Assembly (NCBI RefSeq): GCF_007747215.1
Contig: NZ_CP036273.1
Coordinates: forward strand, 2,588,322 to 2,652,321
Length of the DNA stretch: 64,000 nt
Source of the DNA: Urbifossiella limnaea
GTDB taxonomy: Bacteria; Planctomycetota; Planctomycetia; Gemmatales; Gemmataceae
Reading direction: 5' to 3'
This document shows positions 55,829 to 64,000 of the stretch, piece by piece. Position 1 is the stretch's first letter; each line of letters opens with the position of its first letter. The notes under the pieces are model-generated. The model was given only the letters and a program-made list of their open reading frames with translations. It searched no databases and had not been told where the DNA came from. The position numbers and the translations under genes are program-made.

Positions 55829-56536
55829 TCAACCTTTCTTCGGCTTCTTCGGGCTCTTACCGCCCTTCCGTGCGGCAGGAGCCCGCTTCTCGAACAGCTT
55901 CGCCACCGACAGCGTGAACCCGGGCAGCACGGGGTCGCCGGTGAGCGTGTCGCCGACGGTGAGAGTCACTCTGGCCCTCGTCCGGGCCTTCGGGTACACA
56001 ACCACTTCTTTCCGGTCGGGATCGACATACCACACGAGTTGCACGCCGGCCTTGGCGTAGTCGCCGAGTTTGATCTCCATCTCGCGAGCGGTGTTGCTCG
56101 GGCTGAGAACCTCGACGACCAAATCCGGCGCTGTGCGGAGGAACGCCTCGCCCCGCTCCTCGATGTCGTTGGGATCGTCCAGGCTTTCCCACAGGACGAC
56201 GGAAACGTCGGGCATGCGCATCGTGTCCGACGCGAACCAGTACCCCCCCTGCGAACCGGTGACGGCCCCCAAATTGTGCTCGTGCATAAACGTCAAGAGC
56301 AGACCAAGGAGCCGAGACGCGATGTACTCGTCGTAGACTCCCAGGGTCTTCTCCACGAGGACGCCACCCACAACTTCGACGCCCCTGTCGCCGACGATTT
56401 TCGGGTCGAACGCATCTTCCGGTGTGGCGGTACCTGGCTCCGGGTGTGGGAGGATCCGCTCGGGCGGGACGTGACCCACGCGCGCCAGAATGTCCGCAAA
56501 CGACCTATACCGGGTTCCGGCGGCGACGGCCGACAT
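55829..56536 (-). CDS. Uma2-family protein (DUF820, restriction-endonuclease-like fold)
   Basis: A 235-residue protein of a large family expanded in planctomycetes and cyanobacteria. The PD-(D/E)xK-like core is visible: MRMPDVSVVL (Asp), DLVVEVLSPSNT (Glu) and MEIKLGDYAKAGVQLVWYVD (Lys). The C-terminus after about 210 is Lys/Pro-rich. A nuclease role is predicted from the fold; the cellular function is not known. GGAG seven bases upstream supports ATG 56536 rather than 56572. Confidence 0.88.
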   Translation of the reverse strand: MSAVAAGTRYRSFADILARVGHVPPERILPHPEPGTATPEDAFDPKIVGDRGVEVVGGVLVEKTLGVYDEYIASRLLGLLLTFMHEHNLGAVTGSQGGYWFASDTMRMPDVSVVLWESLDDPNDIEERGEAFLRTAPDLVVEVLSPSNTAREMEIKLGDYAKAGVQLVWYVDPDRKEVVVYPKARTRARVTLTVGDTLTGDPVLPGFTLSVAKLFEKRAPAARKGGKSPKKPKKG

Positions 56537-56595
56537 GGTGTACTCCGACGACTCATACCCATTATGCCCCACGCCATGGCTGCGAACAACGCCGG

Positions 56596-58716
56596 TCAGC
56601 CACCGATCAGTTCCTTCACCAGCGCCTCAGCCGGGTACAACTTCCGAAGTGCTTCCAGCACGGCCCGCGAGTGTACGGCAACGTGACGGGCCTGTACCTC
56701 GGTGTACACGAAGTTCCGCACCAGGCCGTGCCGGTTGCGGTCGAAGTTGATGCCCACCAGCTCGCCGGCGCGGTTCAGCACCGGACTGCCGCTGTTGCCG
56801 CCGATCGTGTCGGCCGTGCTCACGAAGTTGAACGGCGTCGCCAGGTCCAGTTTCGCCTTGCCGTCCAGCCACCGCCTCGGCAGGTCGAACGGCTCCGAGC
56901 CGCCGAGCTTCGTGTGGCGGTCGAACGCGCCGCCGAGCGTCGTGTGGAACGGCAGTTTCTCGCCGTCCACGTCGTAGCCCTTCACGACGCCGAACGCCAG
57001 TCGCAGGGTGAACGTCGCGTCCGGGGCCACGCTCTTGCCCAGAGCCAGAAACCGCAGCCGGGCGAGTTCCGCGTACGCCTGTCGCTCCGGCTCCTCGACC
57101 TCCGTCTCGAACCGGGTGCGCAGCCGGCGTGCCTCGGGGTCGAGCGCCTTCGCCAGCCGGATGAGCGGGTCGGTACTGGCGTCGATCGCGGCCTTGCCGC
57201 CGTCCGCGAGCCGCTTCCGCTCGGCCACGTCGGCGAGCTTCGACCCGCGGACGAGTTCGTCGGCTCGGCCCGCGGGGTTCTTCCCGCCCAGCGCGAGCCG
57301 CACTGACGGGTGTGCGCCCCCCAACTGCTCGGCCAGGAACGTGAGCGCCGTCTGGAGCTTCACCCGCTCCAGCGGCGGGTAGACGGGTGCCGGGCTGAAC
57401 ACCTGGAGCTTCAGTGAGTCGAGGTTGGAGTCGCGGTACTCGCGCAGCCGCTCGGCCGACGGCTTCGGCAGTTCCTCCGCCAGCCGGACAAGGTGGCGGG
57501 CCACGGTGAACAGGTCGGACGTGAAGCCGTGGCCGGTTTCGATCAGGAGGTGCTCGCGCTCGAAGCCGGCAAGCGTGGCCTGCAGCGCCGCGACGCGGTC
57601 GATGGCGTCCAGGTAGTCGGTCGGGGCGGCGTGAATCTTCGCGTCCTGTAAGCCGGGGATCATTCGGTGCTGGTGCGAGCCGACCACGAGGCCGGCGTGC
57701 AGGTCGCGCTCGGCCTGCTGCTTCTGCTTCATCACCTCCGGGTCGAGGAGCCCCTGTAGCTGTCCGCTGAACGCCTTGCGGGCGTTAGCGGCGCTGTGGT
57801 GGGCCGTCGCCGCCTGCCGGTGCTCCTCCGGCCCCTGCTCGCCGTACTGGTGCAACGCCGCCTCTACAGCCCGCAGCCGGGTCAGCGTGTACGGCAGCGT
57901 GTGGTCGCGGCGGTGCTTCAGCTTCGCCAGCGTTTCGAGCCGGTTCGTCGTGCCGGGGTGGCCGGTGACGAACACCAGGTCGCCCTCCTTCGGGCCGTCC
58001 GGGTTCCACCGGAAGAAGTCGGGCGTCTTCGCCGGCTGCCCGTTCTCGTAGGCGCGGAAGAACGACACGTCGAGGTTCATCCGCGGGTACTCGAAGTTGT
58101 CCACGTCGCCGCCGAACCCGGCGATGCTCTTCTCCGGGGCGAAGACGAGCCGCACGTCCGTGAACTTCTTGTAGCGGTAGAGGTGGTACAGCCCGCCGTT
58201 GTAAAGCGTCACCACGTCCGACCGCAGCCCGGTGGCGTCGAGCGACGCCTTCTCGACCTTCGCCATCGCCGCCCGCCGCGCGGCCGCGGCCTGGGCGGGC
58301 GTCATGTCCGTGGTCACGGCCGCGTTCACCCCCGCGGTCACGTCGGTGATGTTCTGCAGCACGTTGAGTTCGAGGTCGGGGCACTTCAGTTCGGCGTCGC
58401 GGGTCTGGGCCAGGAAGCCGTCGCGGTACAGGTCGCGGCCGGGCGTGCTGAGCTTCTGGATGGAGTCGGCGGCGACGTGGTGGTTCGTCACGAGCAGGCC
58501 GTCGGGCGAGACGAAGCCGCCCGAGCCGCCGCTGTTCAGGCGCACGTTCGCCTTCATGGCCTTGTCGAGCCAGGCGTCGCTGAGGTTGAACCCGTGGCGG
58601 TCCTTGAGCAGTTGGCGGGGCGGGTCGTTGAGGAGCCACATCCCCTCGTCCGAGGAAGCCGTCATTGCCGTGCCCCCGAGGGCCAGCACCAGTGCCGCGA
58701 GGCGGAACAGTCGCAT
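56596..58716 (-). CDS. S46-family dipeptidyl-peptidase, DPP11-like
   Basis: A 706-residue exported serine peptidase with a signal peptide (1-20). It removes dipeptides from peptide N-termini in the periplasm. The catalytic His is in LLVTNHHVA (79-80) and the Ser in GGNSGSPV (S642). R660 in INFDRN lies 18 residues after the Ser, the same distance as Arg673 from Ser655 in P. gingivalis DPP11; that Arg gives Asp/Glu preference (DPP7 has Gly). The helical cap domain lies between about 260 and 560. Acidic P1 specificity is therefore inferred. Single gene, close behind a TerB-like gene on the same strand. Confidence 0.9.
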   Translation of the reverse strand: MRLFRLAALVLALGGTAMTASSDEGMWLLNDPPRQLLKDRHGFNLSDAWLDKAMKANVRLNSGGSGGFVSPDGLLVTNHHVAADSIQKLSTPGRDLYRDGFLAQTRDAELKCPDLELNVLQNITDVTAGVNAAVTTDMTPAQAAAARRAAMAKVEKASLDATGLRSDVVTLYNGGLYHLYRYKKFTDVRLVFAPEKSIAGFGGDVDNFEYPRMNLDVSFFRAYENGQPAKTPDFFRWNPDGPKEGDLVFVTGHPGTTNRLETLAKLKHRRDHTLPYTLTRLRAVEAALHQYGEQGPEEHRQAATAHHSAANARKAFSGQLQGLLDPEVMKQKQQAERDLHAGLVVGSHQHRMIPGLQDAKIHAAPTDYLDAIDRVAALQATLAGFEREHLLIETGHGFTSDLFTVARHLVRLAEELPKPSAERLREYRDSNLDSLKLQVFSPAPVYPPLERVKLQTALTFLAEQLGGAHPSVRLALGGKNPAGRADELVRGSKLADVAERKRLADGGKAAIDASTDPLIRLAKALDPEARRLRTRFETEVEEPERQAYAELARLRFLALGKSVAPDATFTLRLAFGVVKGYDVDGEKLPFHTTLGGAFDRHTKLGGSEPFDLPRRWLDGKAKLDLATPFNFVSTADTIGGNSGSPVLNRAGELVGINFDRNRHGLVRNFVYTEVQARHVAVHSRAVLEALRKLYPAEALVKELIGG

Positions 58717-58794
58717 GGCGTGGTCCGTGGTGAGAAACGAAGAAGCCCACCGGCCGCGGCGGGTGGGCTTCGGGTGTGCTGATTGTATCCGGCG

Positions 58795-59241
58795 TCAGCC
58801 GCGGTTCTTGATGACCATGACGCGGACGATGTCCATCGCCTCGTCGCCCGGGATTTCCAGCTCGTTCTGCAACTTCTCGATCAGCTCCCGCTCCTCGTCC
58901 TCGACGACGCCGTCGGCCAGTACGATGTCGCAGGCGTTGGCGAACACCGTCTCGCGCAGCTCGTCCGGCACCTCGGGCACGCACTTCTCGATGAGCAGCT
59001 CGGGGCCGCCCTTCTTGAGAATCTTCAGGAGCACGTCGATCATCCGGTTGAACTTGTCCGGGGTGAAGTTGCTGAACAGCTTCATGCGCTCGATCGTGGT
59101 CCACAGGCTGCGGGCCTCCTCGTCGGCGATGTGGCCGTCGGCCGCGGCCGCGGCGAGGAGGATGCCGGTGAACGCTTCGTGCTTGGTGATGCCGCGGCCG
59201 CTGCTCTCGCTGCCGCCGAAGAGGTTGTCGAACAGGCCCAC
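58795..59241 (-). CDS. TerB-like helical protein
   Basis: A 148-residue all-helical protein. Two repeats of the TerB/DjlA-type motif with acidic metal-binding loops are visible: AAAADGHIADEEARSL and VLADGVVEDEERELI. The N-terminal 20 residues (GLFDNLFGGSESSGRG) are flexible. TerB-like proteins bind metals and are linked with tellurite and stress responses, but lone members like this are not characterised. No other ter genes are near. Confidence 0.8.
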   Translation of the reverse strand: MGLFDNLFGGSESSGRGITKHEAFTGILLAAAAADGHIADEEARSLWTTIERMKLFSNFTPDKFNRMIDVLLKILKKGGPELLIEKCVPEVPDELRETVFANACDIVLADGVVEDEERELIEKLQNELEIPGDEAMDIVRVMVIKNRG

Positions 59242-59308
59242 GGCGCTCTCCTCGCTCGGATAACGGGATGAATCGGGTCGCTCTACTCTAACCGGCCCGT
59301 CGGTCGGG

Positions 59309-59746
59309 TCAAGGACCGACCGGCGGCGGTACTTCGACCGCGAACTCGAAGACGTGATCCTTCCCCGTCGTCACTTCGCGGACGAGTCCGGAGCGGTCCG
59401 GCCGACGCAACTGGGGCGGGAACGGTGGGTCGGTCGTTTCCCCCGGCGACGGCGCCAGCGCCACGCGATACCAGCCCGGCGGTACGGGGCCCTCGGCGGC
59501 GCGGAGGGTGAACGTGCCGTCGCCGGCGGTGGCGGCGCGGAGCGGCTTCCCGGTGCCGCCGTGATCCGGGTCAGGGGTGAATACGACCGTACCGCCGGCG
59601 ACGGGCCGGCCCTGGAACGTGAGGCGGCCGCACACGGTGAGTTCGCGCGCCGGCTTCGACGGCCCGCACCCGCCCTGGAGCGCGACCGCGCCGGCCCCGG
59701 CGGCCAGCGACAGCAGCGGCACGAGCAGGCGGAACACGCGGCGCAT
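59309..59746 (-). CDS. Putative lipoprotein with a carboxypeptidase-regulatory-like beta domain
   Basis: A 145-residue exported protein. The signal sequence ends ALQGGC at residue 27, close to a lipobox though Gln at -3 is unusual. The mature part starts GPSKPARELTVCGRLTFQGR and has a short Ig-like or CarboxypepD_reg-like fold (GGTVVFTPDPD, DGTFTLRA, GWYRVALAP). Small proteins of this kind are numerous in planctomycetes, often as single genes. Function unknown. Confidence 0.72.
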   Translation of the reverse strand: MRRVFRLLVPLLSLAAGAGAVALQGGCGPSKPARELTVCGRLTFQGRPVAGGTVVFTPDPDHGGTGKPLRAATAGDGTFTLRAAEGPVPPGWYRVALAPSPGETTDPPFPPQLRRPDRSGLVREVTTGKDHVFEFAVEVPPPVGP

Positions 59747-59997
59747 GACACCCCCTGGGCGGACTCACTTTCCCTATCGGCACAACCCCCCGAATCGGTT
59801 CAGGCGAACTCTCTCGCCGGCACCGCGGACTGCCGCGTTCTTCCGGTTGACGCCCCCGGGGGGATGGGGTATTACCCCCGGGCCACGGCACCCAAAGGAC
59901 GCCGCGAAGACGGCCCGCGCACGCGGCCGCCGCGGTCGGGGTGCGGACGGGGACCGGAACCCCCGCCCGCACCGCACCGGGCAGAGGAGGCATGGAC

Positions 59998-60741
59998 GTG
60001 AAGCGCGTGTACGTGTACCTGTCCGCCCTGGTCGGGCTCGGCGGGGCGATCTTCCTCGCCGGCGCCGGCCGCGCCCAGCAGCCGGGCGCCCCGGCCCCCG
60101 CGCCGCAGGGCGGCCGCCCCACCGTCGCCGTGTTCAACATGGCCGCCGTGATGCGCGACTACGGCAAGGCCAAGTGGCAGGTCTACCAGCTGAGCGAAGA
60201 GCGGAAGGGGATGTCGAAGGACCTCGTCCAGTGGCGGGCCGACTACATCAAGCTCCAGCAGTCGATGCAGACCGCCCCGGACCCGGCCGTCAAGGACCAG
60301 TACGGCAAGCAGATGGTCGAGCTGGCCCGCCGCATCGAGGACAAGAGCCGCGACGTGGACAAGGTGCTCAACGAGAAGGCCAGCGGGATCATCTCCGGCC
60401 TGTACGACGACATCAAGCTCGTCGTGGACAAGACGGCCGAGATGAACGGCTACCACCTCGTCCTGGCGTACCCGGACGCGGTCACGGAGGACGAGAAGAA
60501 GAACCCGTACCTGAAGGAACTGAAGCTGAAGCCGCCGGCGTGCCAGCCGTTCTTCGTGCACCCGCAGGTGGACCTGACCGGCGTCGTCGTGCAGACGCTG
60601 AACAAGTGGAACCCGGCCCCGGCGGTCCCGGCCGGCGCCGAGATCCCGACCGGCCCGCCGAGCGCCCCCGGCCCGCAGCCGGGAGCGGCCCCGGGCGGCC
60701 CGGTCCCGATGGGCGCCCCGCCGGTGCCCGGCAAGATGTGA
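59998..60741 (+). CDS. OmpH/Skp-family periplasmic chaperone
   Basis: A 247-residue exported protein with a signal peptide (1-25, ending GRA-QQP). The Skp-like core is a long helical hairpin (about 60-150, KQMVELARRIEDKSRDVDKV) framed by VAVFNMAAVMRDYGKAKW and the closing YHLVLAYPDA. A Pro/Ala/Gly-rich tail of 45 residues follows. It likely holds unfolded outer-membrane proteins. AGGAGG at 59985-59990 is only one base before ATG 59992 but seven before GTG 59998, so GTG is the better start. lpxC follows on the same strand. Confidence 0.86.
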   Translation: MKRVYVYLSALVGLGGAIFLAGAGRAQQPGAPAPAPQGGRPTVAVFNMAAVMRDYGKAKWQVYQLSEERKGMSKDLVQWRADYIKLQQSMQTAPDPAVKDQYGKQMVELARRIEDKSRDVDKVLNEKASGIISGLYDDIKLVVDKTAEMNGYHLVLAYPDAVTEDEKKNPYLKELKLKPPACQPFFVHPQVDLTGVVVQTLNKWNPAPAVPAGAEIPTGPPSAPGPQPGAAPGGPVPMGAPPVPGKM

Positions 60742-60800
60742 CGACACCGTCGGCGGCCCGGACCTTCCGGGCCGCCGGCCTCGCTCCCGGAGATCGCACC

Positions 60801-61697
60801 GTGCGCGTCATCGGCTACCGCCAGCAACGCACCCTCGCCGGCCCCGCCGAAGTGAGCGGCACCGGGTTCGTCGCCGGCCGGCGCGTCACCGCCCGCTTCC
60901 TGCCCGCCGCCGCCGACACCGGTCTCGCCTTCCGCCGCACCGACCTGCCGAACACGCCGCTGATTCCCGCCGCGGCCCACATGGTGACCGCCACCGAGCG
61001 CCGCACCACACTCGGCCCGCCCGACGCCGGCGTCACCCTCGTCGAACACGCGCTCGCGGCCCTGGCCGGCCTCCGCATCGACAACTGCGTCGTCGAACTC
61101 GACGGCCCCGAACCCCCCGGTCTCGACGGGTCGTGCGTCGGGTTCGTCGCCGCGCTCGCCTCCGCCGGTGCCACCCTACAAACGGCCCGCCGGCCGATCT
61201 GCGGCGTGGACGAACCCTGCGTCTTCACCGCCGGCGGGGCCACGGTCGCGCTTCACCCGTCGGACCGGGAGGGGCTGATGCTGAGCTACCGACTCGATTA
61301 CGGGCCGGGGGCGCCAATCCCGCCGCAGGCGCACACTCTGGAACTGACTCCAGAAAACTTCGTGCGGGAGGTCGCTTCCTGCCGAACATTCTTGACAGAG
61401 GCGGAGGCGCACGCCATCCGTGCGGCCGGGGTCGGGAAGCACCTGACCGCGGCCGACGTGCTGGTGTTCGGCCGCCGCGGCCCCGTCGGCAACCGGCTGC
61501 GGTTCGCCGACGAGCCGGCCCGGCACAAGGTGCTGGACATGGTCGGCGATCTGGCCCTGTGCGGGTTCGACCTCGTCGGCCACGTGGTCGCCTACCGGTC
61601 GGGCCACGCGCTGAACGCCCGACTTGCGGCCACGTTGGCGGGCGCGGCCCGTGCGACGAAGCCCGCGTGCCGGCCGCCGACCCGGCGGGCCGCCTGA
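60801..61697 (+). CDS. lpxC: UDP-3-O-acyl-N-acetylglucosamine deacetylase
   Basis: A 298-residue zinc enzyme that commits precursors to lipid A. Conserved parts are RQQRTLAGPAEVSGTGF at the start, TLVEHALAALAGLRIDNCVV (first zinc His), ELDGPEPPGLDGS, KHLTAADVLVF, and RHKVLDMVGDLALCG (second His and Asp ligands). The general acid His is in YRSGHALN. A GTG at 60801 with GGAG eight bases upstream gives normal length; a GTG at 60738 overlapping the ompH stop is an alternative. It lies between ompH and an oxidoreductase gene. Confidence 0.94.
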   Translation: MRVIGYRQQRTLAGPAEVSGTGFVAGRRVTARFLPAAADTGLAFRRTDLPNTPLIPAAAHMVTATERRTTLGPPDAGVTLVEHALAALAGLRIDNCVVELDGPEPPGLDGSCVGFVAALASAGATLQTARRPICGVDEPCVFTAGGATVALHPSDREGLMLSYRLDYGPGAPIPPQAHTLELTPENFVREVASCRTFLTEAEAHAIRAAGVGKHLTAADVLVFGRRGPVGNRLRFADEPARHKVLDMVGDLALCGFDLVGHVVAYRSGHALNARLAATLAGAARATKPACRPPTRRAA

Positions 61698-61748
61698 CGT
61701 CACACCAGCCCGGCAGGACGCCGCGGCTTGCACGACACCGAGGATGGC

Positions 61749-62846
61749 ATGACGCGCGTGCGGATGGCGGTGGTCGGCGTCGGACACCTGGGGCAGCACC
61801 ACGCCCGAATCCTCGCCGGCCTTCCGGACGTGGAACTCGTCGGCGTCGTGGACAACAGTGCCGAGCAGGCCCGCGTCATCGCGGCCCGCCATGACACCAC
61901 CCCATTTACCGACTTCGAGCCGCTCGTCGGCAGCGTGGACGCCGTCAGCGTCGTCACCCCCACCATCTACCACCACCGCGTCGCCGCGGAGTTCCTGCGG
62001 GCCGGGGTGCCGGTGCTCGTCGAGAAGCCGATCTGCCGCACGCTGGCCGAGGCCGACGAGCTGATCGCGCTCGCCGAGAAGACCGGCGTGCCGCTCCAGG
62101 TCGGGCACATCGAGCGGTTCAACCCGGCGTTCGAAGACCTCCTCCGCCGGCCGATCACGCCGAAGTTCGTCGAGGCCGAGCGACACGGCCCGTACACCGG
62201 CCGCAGCGTCGACATCGGCGCCGTGCTAGACCTCATGATCCACGACCTGGACCTGCTGCTGGCGCTGATCGGCGGCCCGGTGCGGGGCGTGTCGGCGGTC
62301 GGGGCGTCGGTGTTCGGCGGGCACGAGGACATGGTGAACGCCCGGCTCGAATTCGACAACGGCTGCGTCGCGCACGTCACGGCGAGCCGGATCAGCCAGC
62401 GGGCCAAGCGGCGGCTGCGAATCTGGGCCCCTGAGGGGTACGCCGGCATCGACTTCGTGACCCGCAAGCTGACGCTGGTGCAACCCGGTGATGAGCTGCG
62501 CCGGTACGGCCTGCGGCCGGAGAAAATGGACGCCGCGGCGCGGGCGCGGCTCAAGGACGAAGTCTTCGGGCGGTACCTACAGGTGCTCCACCGCGACGAG
62601 GACCGCAAGTGCGACCAGCTGACGAGCGAGCTGCGGCACTTCGTGGACTGCGTGAAGACCGGCCGGCGGCCGCGCGTCACGGGCGAGGACGGCCGTGACG
62701 CGCTGGAACTGGCCGAGCGCGTGCTGGGGGCGCTGCGGTGTCACGCCTGGAACGGCAGCCCCGAGGGGCCGGTCGGGCCGGGCGCGTTCCCGAAGCCGAC
62801 CGGGTGGCTGTTCCAGCCCACGAGCGAGCGCCGCGAAGCGGCCTGA
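61749..62846 (+). CDS. Gfo/Idh/MocA-family oxidoreductase
   Basis: A 365-residue NAD(P)-dependent enzyme. The Rossmann part has VRMAVVGVGHLGQHHARIL (about 4-22) and the EKPICRTLAEAD motif with the catalytic Lys. LQVGHIERFNPAF is typical of the family, and DLMIHDLDLLLALIG carries the conserved His of the sugar site. It oxidises or reduces a sugar or sugar nucleotide. Its place after lpxC, in an operon with ompH, agrees with members reported in lipid A-type gene clusters, where they may modify UDP-sugars; that link is inference. Pro-rich tail at the C-terminus. Confidence 0.9.
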   Translation: MTRVRMAVVGVGHLGQHHARILAGLPDVELVGVVDNSAEQARVIAARHDTTPFTDFEPLVGSVDAVSVVTPTIYHHRVAAEFLRAGVPVLVEKPICRTLAEADELIALAEKTGVPLQVGHIERFNPAFEDLLRRPITPKFVEAERHGPYTGRSVDIGAVLDLMIHDLDLLLALIGGPVRGVSAVGASVFGGHEDMVNARLEFDNGCVAHVTASRISQRAKRRLRIWAPEGYAGIDFVTRKLTLVQPGDELRRYGLRPEKMDAAARARLKDEVFGRYLQVLHRDEDRKCDQLTSELRHFVDCVKTGRRPRVTGEDGRDALELAERVLGALRCHAWNGSPEGPVGPGAFPKPTGWLFQPTSERREAA

Positions 62847-62883
62847 GTTGCCGCTTGCGGCGTAGCGCTACACTGCAAGCGGC
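62847..62883. terminator. Repeat hairpin between convergent oxidoreductase and tpx genes
   Basis: Inverted repeat GCCGCTTGC (62850-62858) with GCAAGCGGC (62875-62883), loop of 16 bases, directly after the oxidoreductase stop and three bases before the tpx stop. Same repeat family as 50228 and 33782. Confidence 0.6.
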
Positions 62884-62886
62884 GGA

Positions 62887-63408
62887 TCAAACGGCGGCCT
62901 TCAGTGCCGCGACGGCCGTCTCGTAGTTCGGCTCGCTGGTCACTTCCTTCACGTACTCGGCGTGCGTCACGGTGCCGCTCTTGTCCACCACGAACACCGA
63001 CCGGGCGAGCAGCGGCAGCGGCAGCCCTTCGATCAGCACGCCCCAGTTCTCGCCGAACGAGTGGTTGTGGACGTCCGACAGCGTCGTCATGCTCGTCACG
63101 CCCTCGGCGCCGCAGAACCGCTTCTGGGCGAACGGCAGGTCCAGGCTCACCGTGTAGACCGCGACCGAGTCGCCGAGCCCCTTCAGCGCGTCCTCGAACT
63201 TCTTCGTCTGCATGCTGCACACCGGCGTGTCGAGCGACGGCACCACACTGAACAGCCGGGCCTTGGCGGGGGTGTCGGCCAGGGTGACCGGCGAGAGGAC
63301 GTTCAGGCACTTGAAGTCCGGCGCCTTCGAGCCGACCTTCACCTCCGGCCCGACCAGGGTGACCGGCCCGCCCTTGAACGTGACCGCACCTTCGCGCTTC
63401 GTGCTCAT
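62887..63408 (-). CDS. tpx: Thiol peroxidase (atypical 2-Cys peroxiredoxin)
   Basis: A 173-residue thioredoxin-fold enzyme that reduces peroxides with thioredoxin. The peroxidatic cysteine is C64 in SLDTPVCSMQT and the resolving one C99 in KRFCGAEGV (C61 and C95 in E. coli Tpx). GVLIEGLPLPLLARSVFVVD also matches. No signal peptide; acts in the cytoplasm or periplasm-facing side depending on species. Single-gene unit, convergent with the oxidoreductase. Confidence 0.95.
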   Translation of the reverse strand: MSTKREGAVTFKGGPVTLVGPEVKVGSKAPDFKCLNVLSPVTLADTPAKARLFSVVPSLDTPVCSMQTKKFEDALKGLGDSVAVYTVSLDLPFAQKRFCGAEGVTSMTTLSDVHNHSFGENWGVLIEGLPLPLLARSVFVVDKSGTVTHAEYVKEVTSEPNYETAVAALKAAV

Positions 63409-63486
63409 CGCCGACCTCCGGGGGAGTGGGGACGTGGCTCAGCGTAGGGGCGACGCCCGCCGATTGCAACCGGTGGACATTCCGGC

Positions 63487-64000
63487 CTAGTTCGCACTGA
63501 AATCCGGCGGGAACCGCCGGCCCACCCGCGCGGCCGAAGACTTCAGCGCGTCGGTCATCCGCTCGGCGCGCAGGTCGACGTGCGGCTCGCTCAACAGCGA
63601 CTGCTTGACCTCCAACGGCAGCGGCAGCCCGTACGCCAGGATGTCGCAGACGTGACCGAGCGGCAGGTCGCCGCCGAACAGGTCTTCGACCTGCCGACGG
63701 GCCGAAGCGTCCGCCGTGAAGTGCGGCGTCACCGCCTCCGCCAGCGCCCTCCGTAATCGCTTCAGTCGCGCCAGGTCGGCGGGGGCCACGTCGGGGATCA
63801 ACTCGGCGCGGGCCACACGGTACTGCCGGTCGGTCGGCACTTCCTCGATCAAACGCACCCGAGACAGGCCGCGGAGGCGGAGGTTGTAGCGGCCGTCGGC
63901 CAGCTTCTCGTGCCAGCCGACGCGGCCGAGGCACGCCACCTCTTCGATCGGCGGCCGGCCGTCGTAGTCGTCCTCCCACCCGGGATGGAGGAGTGCCAGC
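63487..64000 (-). CDS. LON substrate-binding-domain protein, N-terminus beyond the window
   Basis: The last 170 codons of a protein with the Lon N-terminal (LON/PUA-like) fold. Visible are LLHPGWEDDYDGRPPIEEVACLGRV (as about 25 residues from the edge, cited as landmark), KLADGRYNLRLRGLSRVRL, and the helical LKRLRRALAEAV region. The stop follows shortly after FPPDFSAN with no AAA or protease domain, so it is a short stand-alone LON-domain protein, a kind found widely in bacteria, and not Lon protease. Role unknown; possibly peptide or substrate binding. Confidence 0.8.
   Translation of the reverse strand, partial: LALLHPGWEDDYDGRPPIEEVACLGRVGWHEKLADGRYNLRLRGLSRVRLIEEVPTDRQYRVARAELIPDVAPADLARLKRLRRALAEAVTPHFTADASARRQVEDLFGGDLPLGHVCDILAYGLPLPLEVKQSLLSEPHVDLRAERMTDALKSSAARVGRRFPPDFSAN

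Overview
The window looks like a chromosomal segment of a high-GC planctomycete, most likely of the Gemmata group (Gemmataceae). This is inferred from the very high G+C with strong third-position bias, and from the gene types: a Uma2-family protein, a YdjY-domain protein, an FG-GAP/VCBS protein, an S46 peptidase, an exosortase with an EpsI partner, and LpxC/OmpH envelope genes. No rRNA, convincing tRNA, CRISPR array or prophage was seen. One complete insertion sequence is present.

Layout. 1-1.4 kb: an Rrf2 regulator followed by a cysteine desulfurase cut by the window edge. 1.9-6.8 kb: a glycosyltransferase converging on a CCA-adding enzyme, an AcpH-like phosphodiesterase, and an unusual pair made of an actin/Hsp70-fold ATPase and a charged helical protein. 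6.8-10.2 kb: histidine genes hisD-hisC-hisB behind a recognisable promoter. 10.3-13.3 kb: an IS5-type element inserted in the last codons of a two-domain metallo-beta-lactamase-fold gene; TA is duplicated and the original end can be rebuilt. 13.4-14.9 kb: a di-haem cytochrome c peroxidase.

15.0-21.5 kb is a minus-strand exopolysaccharide/exosortase locus, read exosortase, chain-length/ATPase protein, EpsI, sugar transferase, glycosyltransferase. It ends with a peroxiredoxin-like gene carrying an in-frame TGA exactly where the family has its redox Cys, followed by a bacterial SECIS-like hairpin: a candidate selenoprotein. 21.6-31.1 kb holds a tandem pair of zinc-ribbon membrane proteins, a secreted FG-GAP protein, a PQQ-type propeller, a YdjY protein, an enolase-superfamily enzyme, pyruvate kinase and a small membrane protein.

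31.2-47.5 kb is a nearly continuous minus-strand S10-spc-alpha ribosomal cluster (rpsJ to rplQ, with secY, map and rpoA). It lacks rplC, rpmD, adk and infA at their usual places, and several of its proteins have long basic tails. 47.7-64 kb contains pheT, a rifampin-phosphotransferase-like enzyme, a DksA/TraR-type protein with a tiny Lys/Ala-rich protein, an M20 peptidase, lexA, a Uma2 protein, an S46 peptidase, a TerB-like protein, a putative lipoprotein, an envelope operon (ompH, lpxC, Gfo/Idh/MocA oxidoreductase), tpx, and the C-terminal part of a LON-domain protein.

Across the window many spacers, especially between converging genes, carry long inverted repeats of unrelated sequence. Some act as likely terminators, and some overlap stop or start codons.
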